Positions 31,819 to 43,988 of a DNA stretch of 64,000 nucleotides are shown here, one piece after another. The stretch is taken from positions 24,129,727 to 24,193,726 of the forward strand of contig CM043703.1 in assembly GCA_023935145.1 (NCBI GenBank), in the 5' to 3' direction. Numbering within the stretch: the first letter of the stretch is position 1; every line of letters begins with the position of its first letter. This stretch comes from Bretschneidera sinensis. Its lineage: Eukaryota > Streptophyta > Magnoliopsida > Brassicales > Akaniaceae. The notes under the pieces were generated by a model. The model did no database searches. It saw only the letters and a list, made by a program, of their open reading frames with translations, and was not told the origin of the DNA. Position numbers and translations under genes: made by a program.

Positions 31819-32761
31819 TGTTGGAAATCACCTTGACAAGATGCCTAGGTGGTGATCTTCCAAACACCCAAGTCTTGAATGACTTGTAGAAAGAATTTCA
31901 GCAATCGAACACAAGAACAGAAAATCAAAGAAAGAAAGAAGACAAGTAATTTGTTGTCGAGGTTCGGCAATGTGCCTATGTCCCCGTGAGTTCCTCCGAA
32001 CTCTCTGCACTATCTCAATGGTTCTTGCAAAGTTACAGCAATCCTCTTCAAGAATCCAAGTTCTTGAAGAAACAAGAAGAGAAGGAAAAAGATGAGAACT
32101 CAAAAATGTTCTCTAATCTAATCTAGACTCTCTCTATCTTATTACAACCAGCCTCACTACAAGAGTCCCTCTTGTGTTTATGTCTCTCTACACAATTCTC
32201 TCTTAGTGTTTATAATGATCTCACAATGTCACAAAACTCTCTTGTATGTATGTTTTTGTATCTTGTATTATCTTCTGAAATGAGGCCTTGAGAACCCCTT
32301 TTATAGCCTCTCAATTCTTGGACATTCCTGTGAGTCATTATCCTCCCTTTGATCATGTTCTTCCTTTAATCTCAACCCTTCATCACTCTCCAAGTGATGC
32401 TGTGCATTTTGGTGTGGTGCACACATGATTGGAGAGGTCTTATGATCATGTGTGCAGCCATGTGCTGTGTGCTGCGGCACTGGTGCTATGTGTTGCGGTG
32501 CTGGGGCAGGGCTGGAAGCATGGCTTGCTGTGTGCTGCGGCGTGACCTGATGCTGCAGCCTCCTGATATTGTGCGGACACCTCCTACTTGTGTGCTGAAA
32601 CTTGCACAGTAGTGTGCCTGACCTTCCCACGCTCAAAATTAAGGCATACACATGTGTACAACCTTATAACTTGCTGAACTTTGATATCCCACAATTGGTT
32701 TGGATATTAACTAAGCTTAGACCATGTTTGAATATGTTTGAAACTTAGACAAATAACAACA
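31819..32761 (-). repeat. Cop-4 3' LTR
   Basis: On + TGTTGGAAATCACC ... AAATAACAACA. The TATA box on - is TATAAAAGG at 32297-32305. Confidence 0.9.
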
Positions 32762-32844
32762 ATCTCTACCTTTATCTAAGTGTTCAAAAAACCTGAACCA
32801 TTGTGCAGAAAGCTTTAGGATCCAAACTCATCTGGAGTTACCAA

Positions 32845-35800
32845 TTAACCAACTCCAATCCTAAGAAGTCCAAGGCAATGATTGGACCTTCTTAGAGGTA
32901 GAACCTTAGTGCCTAAATCTGCAGGACTTTCCTCCATGGTCTTCTTGTCAACATGAATGCATCCTTTCGTATCATTTTCTGGAATGTAATGATACCGAAC
33001 ATCCATATACTTTGTCCCCTCATGGAACACCGGATTCCTCCATAAGTGCCCCACACTTTGGTTATCCGAAGATACCACCACCTGCTCTTTTAGGACCTCC
33101 CACTCGTCCAACAACCCTTTGCACCCCACAGCCTCCTTTATGGCTTCCATAGCTGTTATGCATTCTGCCCTGGTTGTTATGAGTGCTACCACTGGCTGCC
33201 ACTGAGCCTCCATATACCTCAGCAACCACTTCATCCCAAGCCAATGCTTCTTTCTGGGATTACTCACAATTTTTCTGAAAATACTAATTGCCCGAGAAAC
33301 ACTAAACCTGTTTCTTTCCTTTTCTTGGATGATTCTCATCCCAAGGATCTTTTGTGCAAGGCTGAGATCCTTCATCTCGAACTCCTCACTAAGTTGAGAT
33401 GTAAACCTTTCCATCCTCTTCCTGCTGTTCCAACCCAACAGCCCATCAATGACATAGGTGAGGATACTCACCATCTTCTCCACCTTGTGTCCAGGTGAGA
33501 AAGTTTCTGTGAAACCTATGTCTCCTCTTCTCGTGAACCCATTCGCCACCATCCTAGCCTTGTTCTGGACTTCATCTCCTAGAGGGCACCCTTCTTTGAT
33601 CTTGTAAGTGCACTTACATTCCACAACTTTCTGATTTCCTGGAATTTTTACCAATTCCTAGAAGTTGTTCTTCCTCAAAGAATCCATTTCTTCCTCCATA
33701 GCTAGCTGCCACTTTGACGAATCCTTACACTCCATGGCCACCGTGTAAGTTTCTTGTTCACTCATCTCTTCTTCTGTCCAAGGAGCTGCTGCATCCGCAG
33801 CATCCGCAAACCCACATCTTGAAGGTGGTCCGACCAGCCTTCTTTCCCAGTCTCTTATGAACTGAAAGTCCTTCTGACTTGCTGCAGCATCCTCTTCTTG
33901 AGTTTCTTGAGCTTGGCAATCATCCAAGGGCTCTACCTGGTCCGAACCCTCTTGCCTCCTCTGCTCTACCTTAACAGAATCTTCCTTGATGCTATGCTCC
34001 ACAAGAACTAAACTGGTTTGCTCACTAGCCTCTGTAGGGTTAGTATTCTCCAAGTAGGGAAATAACAATTCTTCCTACTTATTATGAGTTTCAGTCCTTC
34101 CTTCTCTAAGAACCACAACCTATACCCCTTAGCCCCTTCCCCATATCCTAGAAACACATATTTTCTAGATCCTGGGCTAAGCTTATCCTCCTTTTGGAGT
34201 GCATATGCTGCACACTTAAAAGTCCTAAGGTTGTTTAATTCAGGGGGTTTTCCACTCCACAACTCTTCGGGAGTCTTATGGTATACAATCCTAGAGGGTG
34301 ATCTATTAATCAAATATGCAGCAGTAGACACCGCTTCCCCCTAAAAACATTTGGGTAATCCGGATTTATTTAACATGCACCTAACCTTTTCCCTAAGGGT
34401 CTTATTCATCCACTCAGCAACTCCACTTTGCTGAGGGGTTTCCACAACCGTCCTATGTCTTAGAATGCCATTTAACCTATAGAATTGATCAAGTTCTTAG
34501 TTAAAAATTTTTAAGCCATTATTGGTTCTTATCCCCTTAACTACTCTACCCATTTGAGTCTCAACCAGCCCTTTCCATACTACTAATTTATTCAAGGCAT
34601 CTAATTTATTCTTAACCAAATAAACCCATACTTTTCTTGAATAATCATCAATTAAAGACAGAAAGTAAATGTTACCTCCCTGTGTTGGTGTCCTTGTTGG
34701 TCCCCAAAGGTCCGCATGAATGTAGTCAAGAATGTCCTTAGACTTGTGCACTCCAGTGTTGAAGCTGACCCGATGTTGCTGCCCAAGAACACAGCTCTCA
34801 CAGAAATCCAGTTTTTCTACTTTGTCACCACCAAGTAGACCTTCCTTGCTAAGCACTTGCAGGCCCATTTCACTCATGTGTCCCAAGCGAGTGTGCCAAA
34901 GGGCTGCCTTGTCCAGCTCAGCCATCAAGCTTGCTGCTTGATCATTGGTTTCTGTTTCTCCGATCATCTCATAGAGTCCATCATTTCTTGCTGCCTTGAT
35001 CACTACCAAAGATCCCATGGCCACCTTGATATTTCATCCCTCTATCTTGCATGTATAGCCCATGGAATCCAGCTGCCCCAATGAGATCAAGTTCCTCTTC
35101 AAATCTGGAACATACCTCACATTTTCCAGCAGCCTTGTGACTCCATCAAACATCCTCAATTGCATGTCTCCAATCCCTCTCACTTGGCAAGAATTATCAT
35201 TCCCCAAGAAGACCCTTCCATTATTGATCTTCTTGAAATTCTTGAACTATTCTTTGTGAGGGCTCATATGATGAGTGCACCCGGTATCCAAGATCCATTT
35301 CCCGCTGCCTTCTTGCCCCTTGCTCACACTTGAGCACACAACAAGAACATCATCATCTTGCTATTCTGTTTTGGCAACCGAAGCCTCTCCATTCTTGGTA
35401 TGGCTTCCTCCTCTATCCCTTGTCATCTTCTTGCAATCTTTCTTGACATGACCCTCCTTATGGCAGTAGTAGCAGCTCTTCCCTCCAAATCTCAGTTTGG
35501 AATGCATTCTCCCATGACTTTCTCTTCTATCTCTGTCCCGGTAGTAGCCATGCATGCTGTTGTGCACTGTCCTATGGCTCTTTCCTCTACCTCTGTCCCG
35601 GTAGTAGCCATACATGCTGCTGTGCACTCTCCCATGGCTCTCTCCTCTACCTCTGTCCCGGTAGTAGCCATGGTTGTTGCCATACCAAGTTGCTGGCCTT
35701 CTTTTAAAGAATAGCCCTTTACCACCTGATGCACTCCTTTTCTTGGCATCAAGATTATCTTACAACTCTTTCTTAGGATCAAATTTAAAAGCAAAGATTC

Positions 35801-36113
35801 GTTTCCGAAGATACCTCTTATGTGGGAGAGTCTTGGCAAGAAACAATTCATCTAGTTTCTTCTATAATGCAGCTGGATCTTCCGAGTCTCCGCACTCCCT
35901 TGTGACATTGTCCGACATGTGTAAGAAAATGGTGCTGTAAGCCATCTTCTTCATATCAGTCCGCTGGTCCTCTGTGACACTTGCAGGAAAAGCATCATCT
36001 TCTCCAATAACTAAGTCCACTTTCTGCTGCGTGAGAATCGCCTTGATCTTCCGCTTCCATAGGGAAAAGTCCCCCTTTCCATTAAACTTCTCTACACAGA
36101 AATTTGAAGCCAT
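32845..36113 (-). pseudogene. Cop-4 gag-pol, broken
   Basis: Read from MASNFCVEKFNGKGDF (36113) downward: gag with a stop near 35862, three YYRDRGRG-type repeats (about 35690-35520), zinc knuckle CYYCHKEGHVKKDC, protease near 35290, pre-integrase WHTRLGHMSEMGLQ and integrase (35024-34497, then 34331-34008), RT and RNase H remnants (33654-32845). The RT box reads YVIDGLLG. The same passages as in Cop-3 are missing: the gag centre, RT after FTETFSPGHK, the RT-RNase H join and the RNase H start. At least five stops or frameshifts separate the segments, so unlike Cop-3 it cannot encode one polyprotein. Confidence 0.87.
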
Positions 36114-36341
36114 CTTTTGCGGATAAGATCCCAGATTTGTGCACTAACCACAAATGCTTTCTTCAACCTCAAGAACACAGATCGAAGATGGATCTTTAAC
36201 ACCATTCTTGAATCAACCTTCAAGAACACGACCGAATCTTGATCTTTACACCATTCTTGAATCACCCAAGAAGTTTGATCTTTGATTCTTGGAGTCTTGG
36301 CTCCGTACCTTCTTCTTCTTGCTCCGATAACCAGCTGCTTA

Positions 36342-36353
36342 GCTCTGATACCA
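36342..36353 (-). promoter_or_regulatory. Cop-4 primer binding site
   Basis: TGGTATCAGAGC on -, one base from the LTR. Confidence 0.86.
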
Positions 36354-36354
36354 C

Positions 36355-37305
36355 TGTTGGAAATCACCTTGACAAGATGCCGAGGTGGTGATCTTCCAAA
36401 CACCTAAGTCTTGAATGACTTGTAGAAAGAATTTCAGCAATCGAACACAAGAACAGAAAATCAAAGAAAGAAAGAAGACAAGTAATTTGTTGTCAAGGTT
36501 CGGCAATGTGCCTACGTCCCCGTGAGTTCCTCCGAACTCTCTGCAGTATCTCAATGGTTCTTGCAAAGTTACAGCAATCCTCTTCAAGAATCCAAGTTCT
36601 TGAAGAAACAAGAAGAGAAGGAAGAAGATGAGAACTCAACAATGTTCTCTAATCTAATCTAGACTCTCTCTATCTTATAACAACTAGCCTCACTACAAGA
36701 GTCCCTTTTGTGTTTATGTCTCTCTACACAATTCTCTCTTAGTGTTTACAATGATCTCACAATGTCACAAAACTCTCTTGTATGTGTGTTTTTGTATCTT
36801 GTATTATCTTCTGAAATGAGGCCTTAAGAACCCCTTTTATAGCCTCTTAATTCTTGGACATTCTTATGAGTCATTATCCTCCCTTTGATCATGTTCTTCC
36901 TTTAATCTCAGCCCTTCATCACTCTCCAAGTGATGCTGTGCATTTTGGTGTGGTGCACACATGATTGGAGAGGTCTTATGCATGCTGGATCATGTGTGCA
37001 GCCATGTGCTGTGTGCTGCGGCGCTGGGACAGGGCTGGAAGCATGGCTTGCTGTGTGCTGTGGCGCTGGTGCTGTGTGCTGCGGCGTGACCTGATGCTGC
37101 AGCCTCCTGATGCTGTGCGCACACCTTCTGCTTGTGTGCTGAAACTTGCACAGCAGTGTGCCTGACCTTCCCACGCTCAAAATTGAGGCACACACATGTG
37201 TGAAACCTTATAACTTGCTGAACTTTGATATCTCACAATTGGTTTAGACATTAACTAACCTTAGACCATGTTTGAATATGTTTGAAACTTAGACAAATAA
37301 CAACA
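36355..37305 (-). repeat. Cop-4 5' LTR
   Basis: On + TGTTGGAAATCACC ... AAATAACAACA. The TATA box on - lies at 36833-36841. Confidence 0.9.
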
Positions 37306-38878
37306 ATTATCTTAAAATTATCAATTCAACATCATTATTTACCTCGTTCTAAGGTTCATAGCATATAATTAATCAATCAAATAATTTTTTATCATATCAT
37401 ACTTTCATATTTCTTTCTCATCATATCTGTCTCTCTATGAGACTCATTTATTTATCAATAATTTCACAATCTAGACTGATACTTTAGCATCTCAATCAAT
37501 AATAATAAAATAACCAAATAAAAAAAATGCATATGTTTAAATCATCTTTCTTTCTTTCTTTCTTTTTCATCACATCATCTCATTATTTCATATTATCATC
37601 TTGGAACATCTTCCCACATGTCGACATGTTTCAATCAGACCAGCTGCCTTCCTGGTCTTCTCAACTAGACCAGTTGCCTTCTTGGTCTTCTCAACTAGAC
37701 CAACTGCCTTCTTGGTCTTCTCAGCTAGACCAACTGCCTTTCTGGTCTTCTCAACCAAACTAGCTGCCTTCATGGTCTTCTTAGCCAGACTATTTGCCTT
37801 CCTTGTCTTCTCAACCAAACTAGTTGCATTCATGGTCTTCTCAGCTAGACCAGCTGTCTTCTTGGTCTTTTCTTTTATGCATATGAGCAATAATATGCAA
37901 ACAAGCATACATCCAAACATTCAATTTAACTATCTAGCTCTTTCTCAAAATTATTATTTTTATCATATTTATTAAATTGTCTCCTCATATATCATATAAA
38001 TTTTTCAATCATATTTTTAGAAATTTCATATAACTTCTCAGCATATTTTTCATTAATCCATCCCTTTTAAAATATAAATTCTTATATAATTATTATTCAA
38101 CATAATATTTAACCTCTAATTAATTATCATATTTAACAGAAAATACATTATTAAATCATTATAATTCAACAATTTATTAAAATATCATAAATTCATATTT
38201 TTTATTGGTCTTGATTACTGAAAGTAAATCTAATTCACTACGTAGCACGTAAAGCTACTCGTGGATCAACTCATTGCCTTTCCTGCACCTTTCAACAATT
38301 TCACTCAATTGCTGATCGTCAACACCTGACATAATATTTATATTAAAATTTGTAATTTATTCTTCGATTCTTCCGTAGTTCATACCTTTAAATTTCTACA
38401 TCAAATTCCGGGTATTTTCATGCATGCATAATTTCAAAAAAAAAATTAAAATTCACATTATTACCTTCTTTTTTTTTCTTAAAGCTTCTCTCGAATCTCT
38501 TTAAAATTCTCCCATAAACTTTTTCAAAATTTCAACCTTTCTTTCAGTTCTCAAATATTTAAAAAAAGAGAGCAATTTGAGAGAGAATAAAATTTTGTTC
38601 AAACTTAACAGAAGCTTAATTTTTAATTTTTAAACCGAACCGTTTAACACCTACCACCATTTGTTCTCTTAATTGTTTAGTTGTCTAACATGCATACTTT
38701 GCATGTTAGGTAACCAACACCTGGACGTCTAGGTGTTTGGCCTTTCTCTTTTCTTTTTTCCAAAAAAAAAAAAATTATTTCATTCAATAGTAAATCTTTC
38801 ATGTATATATTATTTTAATTCCATGTAATATCTATCAAATTACTTCTTTACCCTTACTTTAAGAACACGGGTATTACA
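37306..38878 (-). repeat. Chr-2 3' LTR, segment right of Cop-4
   Basis: Continues the chromovirus LTR to GGGTATTACA on + (TGTAATACCC on -). It carries the 30-bp array and the palindrome at 37616-37629. Otherwise AT-rich with no gene. Confidence 0.83.
37631..37870 (-). repeat. 30-bp tandem array in Chr-2 LTR, about eight units
   Basis: Period 30; on + each unit resembles AGACCAGCTGCCTTCTTGGT followed by CTTCTCAACT. Ten-codon periodicity keeps frames open on both strands; the Lys/Thr/Ala-rich ORFs are by-products. The Chr-1 LTR has a different repeat in the same place, sharing only a GGTCTA core. Confidence 0.9.
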
Positions 38879-38926
38879 ATTCCATCCATTTTAAAAAAAT
38901 TTCATCCCTGAAATTTCCTTACCTAA

Positions 38927-40265
38927 CTCATGAAAAAGCTGGGGGTACTCTTTCCTCATGCTCCCAAGTAATTTCTTCAACATCTTTGTTTTGCCATAAT
39001 ACATGAACTAAAGGAATAACTTTAGTACGCAAGACTTGTTCCTTTCTGTCTAGAATTCTGACTGGTACTTGCATAAAGGTCAAATCTTTCTGAAGTTCTA
39101 CAGCCTAATTTGGAATACTATGGGATTCATCATGTAAATATTTTCTCAAAAGTGAAACATTAAACATATTGTGTAATTGCTTTAACTCTGGAGGCAAATC
39201 CAATCTGTATGCTATTGGTCCAACTCTTTCAATTACCTCATATGGCCCCATAAATCTCGGACTCAACTTTCCTTTCTTTTTAAATCTCAATACACCCTTC
39301 CACGGAGATATCTTCAAAAACACACAGTCATCAACCTGAAATTCAAGAGGTCGTCTTCTATTATCCGCATATACTTTCTATCTGTTTTGTGATGCTTTAA
39401 GGTTCTTTCTAACCAATTTGATCCTCTCAGCAGTCAAATCTATCATTTCTGAACCAAATACCTTTCTTCTCATACTTCTTCCAAACATATTGGAGTTCTG
39501 CACCTTCTACCATATAAAGCCTCAAATGGTGCCATTCCAATACTAGTTTGATACTGATTATTGTATGCAAACTTGATCAAAGGTAAATAAGCATCCCAAC
39601 TTACAAAAAAACTCAATACACTTGCCCTCAACATATTTTCTAATATTTGGATGATTCTCTCTGTTTGCCCATCAGTTTGAGGATGAAAAGCTGTACTAAA
39701 TTGTAACTGTGTACCCATAGCTTTATGAAAACCTCTCCAAAATCTAGAAGTGAATCTAGAATCCCTATCTGATACAATGCTTAAAGGTACTCCATGTAAT
39801 CTCACAATTTTCGCTACATAAAATTTAGCCAACTTTTCAGGACTCCAGGTAGTTTTAATGGAAGGAAATGCGAAGACTTAGAAAGTCTATCCACTATAAC
39901 CCATACAGCATCATGACCTTTCTAGGTACAGGGAAAGCCAGAAACAATATCCATACTTACATTCTTCCATGGCCATTCAGGTTACAGAAGAGGCTATAAT
40001 AACCTGTTGGATGTCTATTCTCAAACTTCATCTGTTGACAAATTAGACATCTAGAAATATACTCAACTACATCCTTCTCAATCCCTTGTACATCTTGTTA
40101 TTACCCGGGTGCGTAGAATACACAGAATCATGAGCTTTTCCTAGTATCTCTTTTCTAATCTCAACATAATTGGGAAAACAAACTCTATGTCCCAATACCA
40201 CCATACCATCTTCTCTAATTCTAAACCTAGTCGGCTTCCCACTTAATATTTCCTGTCTGATCTTC
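38927..40265 (-). pseudogene. Chr-2 pol: integrase and chromodomain
   Basis: The - strand reads the integrase core with IVDRLSKSSHF, the second Asp in SDRDSRF and the Glu in QTERIIQILE (39832-39470). The GPY/F-type tail is FMGPYEVIERVGPIAYRLDL (39323-39105). A chromodomain follows (VPVRILDRKEQVLRTK ... VLWQNKDVEEITWEHE, to about 38935). This order is diagnostic of Tekay/Del chromoviruses. Stops near 39925 and 39465 and a shift before the tail break it. The zinc domain is only faintly readable near 40110-40060. Confidence 0.83.
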
Positions 40266-41780
40266 TCTATCCCTTCATCTCAACTCTGCATCTGTAATAA
40301 GCGATCAATAATAAAAGATTGGCCACCATATTTGCCATCAATACTCTTCTATCACTGATACTCAACTGCATTCTCATTTCTCTTAGTTCTATCATCAAGC
40401 TAATATCATGACTCCCAATAGCAGCTAATCTCCCTGCAGACTTTCTACTCAATGCATCAGCTACTACATTAGTCTTCCCTGGATGATAACGAATTGTACA
40501 ACCATAGTCACTAATCAACTCCATCCACCTCCTATGCCTCAAATTCAACTCTTTCTAGGTAGGTAAATGCGTCAAACTTTTATGATTAATAAAAATTTCA
40601 CAAGTGGCTCCATACAGATGATGTCTCCAATTCTTCAAAGCAAAAACTATGGCAACCAATTCTAAATCATGGGACGGGCAATTTCTCTTACGGTTTTTTA
40701 GTTGCCTAGAAGCATAAGCCATAACTCTCCCATGTTACATCAATACACATCCCAACCCCTGATGTGACGCATCACTATATACCACAAATTCTTCATCACC
40801 AGAAAGAAGCACTAATACCGAAGTATTAGTCAATTTCTCTTTTAACAACTGAAAACTCCTCTCACATTCTTCTGACCACGTAAACTTCACTTTCTTCCTA
40901 GTCAATCTGGTCAATAGTCCAACAATAATAGAAAAATCCTTGATAAACCTCCTATAATAACCAGCCAACCCCAAAAAGCTTCTAATTTCAATCACACTAG
41001 TAAGTCTTTCCCAATTCAGCATTGCTCCTACTTTCTGTGGGTCAACTACTATACCATCTCCTGACACAACATGCCCTAAGAAAGATATTTCACTCAACCA
41101 AAACTCACACTTAGAGAACTTTGCATAAAGTTTCTCCCTCCTCAGAATTTCCAACACCATCTCTAAATGTTGCATATGCTCATCTTCATTCTTGGAATAT
41201 ACCAGACTATCATTAATAAATACAATCACAAATCTATCCAAGAATGCTTTAGACACCCGATTCATTAGATCTATAAATGTTTCAGGAGCATCAGTCAACA
41301 AAAATGGCATCAAAAGGAACTCATGAGGGCCATAACATGTCCTAACAGAAGTTTTAGGCATATCTCCCTCTTTTATCCTCAATTGATGATAACTCGATCT
41401 CAAGTCTATCTTAGAAAACACTCTAACCCCTTGTAATTGTTCGAATAAATCATCTATCTTGGGAAAGGATATTTATTCTTAATGGTGATATTCAACTGTC
41501 TATAATCAATACACAACCTCATCGTTCCATCATTCTTCTTCACAAACAACACAAGGGGCTCTTTAATGCGACATACTAGGTCAAATAAATTGTTTGTCTA
41601 GCAACTCCTGAAGTTGAACTTTCAATTCTCTCAACTCATCTGGTGCCATTCTATAAGGTGCTTTAGATATGGGTGCTGATCACGGAATCACCTCAATAGA
41701 AAACTCAATATTCCTGTTGGGAGGTAAGCCAGACAACTCCTCTGGGAACACATTAGAAAAATCTTTCACTACTAAGATAT
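40266..41780 (-). pseudogene. Chr-2 pol: reverse transcriptase and RNase H
   Basis: Starting at the Sir-1 border, - reads ILVVKDFSNVFPEEL and then the [21 protein letters not shown], then [15 protein letters not shown] where FVDD/FIDD is expected (Asp to Asn), and the connection [16 protein letters not shown]. RNase H follows with [36 protein letters not shown] and WMELISDYGCTIRYHPGK. The open segment is 41421-40735; stops occur at 40734, about 40560 and upstream near 41680-41590. The active-site change alone should abolish polymerase activity. Confidence 0.84.
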
Positions 41781-42971
41781 TGACCTGTATTTGATTTTAA
41801 TAATGACAAAACACTACTCTAATTGCACTAACAGTTTTATCTAAGTGTTTAAGCAGTAAAAGCATTCAGTACGGAAACAAGATGAAATAATTCAACGTGA
41901 TTCAAACACCAAAACATGACAGAAGATCTAGTATAGGCATTAAGGTAATTGAAACAATTGTGAATCTCTTATGTTCAATTACATAGCTTGATCTGTGGCT
42001 TAATTTACAAAAGACTTTGACATAACTAAAAATAAAAAAAGTTTCTACATCAAAAACTGTTTTTGAAAAGGAAAACTGGGTTGAAGAACAACCTAGTCAA
42101 CTGGGTCCCTCTACCAATCAATTGGGATATGGGACAGAAAGTTCCTAGTCGATTGCTGTTGAAGACCCAGTCGACTGGTAACTTCACCTAGTCGACTGGT
42201 CCTCTGACCCAGTTGACTGGTATTCTCCCTTGGCCTAAAAAGTGAAAATTCTTCACTAACCCCGTCGACTGGTACAAGGACCCAGTCGACTGTTACAAAG
42301 ATCCAGTCAACTAGTAATTCGAAAATATGACAATTTGAGATACAGGACTTGAGCATTAAATGCCTCAAACCTACCAAGTCAGTGCCAAACGGCCATATTG
42401 ATTCAAGACTATATAAACCCACTTCAATGAACATTTAAAATAAGAAGAGAACACATTGAATTCATAAGATAACTCATTAATCTTTGAAAAATTTATTGTT
42501 TAGCCATTCATCGAGCTTGTCCTTAAGAGAAAGAGATATTGTTCATTTGTAAAACCACTTATTGTTGTCTCTCTACCATTTAATTTACAGCAAATTTCAT
42601 TAATTGTAAAAGGAAAGAGTTGGTATAACTCTTAGAGTGTTTAGGATTAAACACTTCGTTGTAGCTTCCGTGAGGAAGATATCAGTTGTAAGGTTTGTGC
42701 AACACCCGTGAAGTTGCACGACTAAAGTTTTAGTGGATTACTGCAAGGAAGTTCCTTGAAGAAAGTGAACGTAGAGTCGGAAGGAATCCAATATTTTCGA
42801 ACCACTATAAACGGATTTTTCACTTTCTCTTCCTTAAACTCTTTTACTTTCAAGCATATTATTTGTTTGTGTGCTTTCTGCATTTAACTGTTTAAAAACT
42901 AGCAAAGTAATTAGCAAAAGTTTTTTAAAACCCAATTCACCCCCTCTCTTGGGTTTGAACCTCGGTTTACA
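41781..42971 (+). repeat. Sir-1 5' LTR
   Basis: About 1.19 kb from TGACCTG to GGTTTACA, next to the primer site. TATA box TATATAAAC at 42410-42418. Palindrome array at 42093-42315. Confidence 0.78.
42093..42315 (+). repeat. Palindrome array CCAGTCGACTGG in Sir-1 LTR
   Basis: About nine copies or near-copies, for example the perfect CCAGTCGACTGG at 42167-42178 and variants at 42093, 42116, 42144, 42187, 42208, 42260, 42282 and 42303. All lie upstream of the TATA box. Confidence 0.88.
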
Positions 42972-42972
42972 A

Positions 42973-42984
42973 TTAGTATCAGAG
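42973..42984 (+). promoter_or_regulatory. Sir-1 primer binding site
   Basis: TTAGTATCAGAG, one base from the initiator-Met consensus TGGTATCAGAG, right after the LTR. Confidence 0.72.
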
Positions 42985-43026
42985 TTTCGTACTCGATTTC
43001 AGGCTTAAAATCTTTGAGTTGATCCA

Positions 43027-43988
43027 ATGGCATCAAATAGTTATACCGAAGGTCATTCCTACACTAGGCCTTTTTTGCTCAATGGCTCCAATTATGACTT
43101 CTGGAAAAATATAATGAAAATTTTTATCGAAAGACAAGATTACAATCTATGGAGAGTCATTGAGGAATGACCTAGAATTCCTACAAAGGAAATAACTATT
43201 GGAGAAATCAATCATACAATGCCTAAACTCAAAACTTAGTTCAATGAAGAGGATTGTAGAATGATGTCTCTAAATAATAGAGCCACTAGTACTTTACATT
43301 GTGCTTTAGATATTTCTGAGTATAATAAAGTTTCTGTATGTGTTTCAGCTAAGGAGATTTGAGACAAACCACAAGTCACATATGAGGGCACTAGCAAAGT
43401 TAAAAAATAAAAAATCTATATACTAGTGTCTGAGTATGAATCTTTCAAAATGTCTCCTAACGAAACAATTTCTCAAATGCACTCACGTTTCACCACTATT
43501 GTTAACGGCTTAAAACTTCTTGGTAAGAACATTGAGAAGTTTGAACTAACAAGGAAGATCTTAAAGTCTTTGTCATCCACTTGGAAAGCAAAGAAGACAG
43601 CCATCACCGAGGCCAAAGATCTCGAAAAACTTGATGTCGAAACACTTTTCAGATCACTATTGACATACAAGATGGAATAAATGAATCACGTTGTCAATGA
43701 TGATGAGAAGAAGAAAAAGATGATTGCTCTCAAGGCCTCCACAAATAACAAAGAATGAGAAAAGGAAGAGGAGAATGAGAGCAACGAAGAAGATGGTGAG
43801 ATGGCTTTAATCACCAAAAGGTTTCACAAATTCTTGAAAAAAAGCAAGAAACCTTACATAAGGGATTCCACTCCAAAAAGGAAACCTCTTGTGTGTTACA
43901 GTTGCAAGAAGCCCGGTCACATAAAGGCTGATTGTCCAACTATGAGCAAACCATATAAAAGCTTCAAAAATAAAGCTATGATTACAAT
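43027..43988 (+). pseudogene. Sir-1 gag, first part
   Basis: ATG at 43027 opens MASNSYTEGHSYTRPFLLNG followed by NYDFWKNIMKIFIERQDYNL, a copia gag N-terminus. The capsid-like part continues with YESFKMSPNETISQMHSRFT and LTRKILKSLSSTWKAKKTAI. An acidic linker leads to a CCHC knuckle CYSCKKPGHIKADC (43894-43935). Stops at about 43168, 43237, 43362, 43408, 43678 and 43756 break the frame. Ath-2 enters after KAMI; joining across it gives KAMIATTWSDDEE, a normal continuation for this family. Confidence 0.83.

Larger units (their letters stand above)
31819..37305 (-). mobile_element. Cop-4: Ty1/copia deletion derivative, sister of Cop-3
   Basis: LTRs of 943 and 951 bp; target duplicates ATCAT (31814-31818) and ATTAT (37306-37310) differ by one transition. 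The primer site on - is at 36342-36353. The LTRs are about 120 bp longer than those of Cop-3, mainly in the GC-rich GCTGCGGCGCTG region. The polyprotein is broken but carries the same four in-frame deletions as Cop-3. Host is the Chr-2 LTR. Confidence 0.9.
31208..41780 (-). mobile_element. Chr-2: Tekay/Del-type chromovirus, interrupted
   Basis: On -, the 3' LTR lies at left (31208-38878, itself split by Cop-4) and pol runs to 41780, where Sir-1 interrupts it; the rest lies beyond the window. Domains seen are RT, RNase H, integrase and chromodomain. The LTR start has decayed from TGTAACGACCC to TATAACGACCC on +. Left flank bases 31203-31207 (CAATC) would be one target duplicate. Confidence 0.85.

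Noticed and set aside
37588..37975. Lys/Thr/Ala-rich and Phe/Val-rich ORFs
   Set aside because: By-products of the 30-bp array in the Chr-2 LTR; present on both strands and without motifs.
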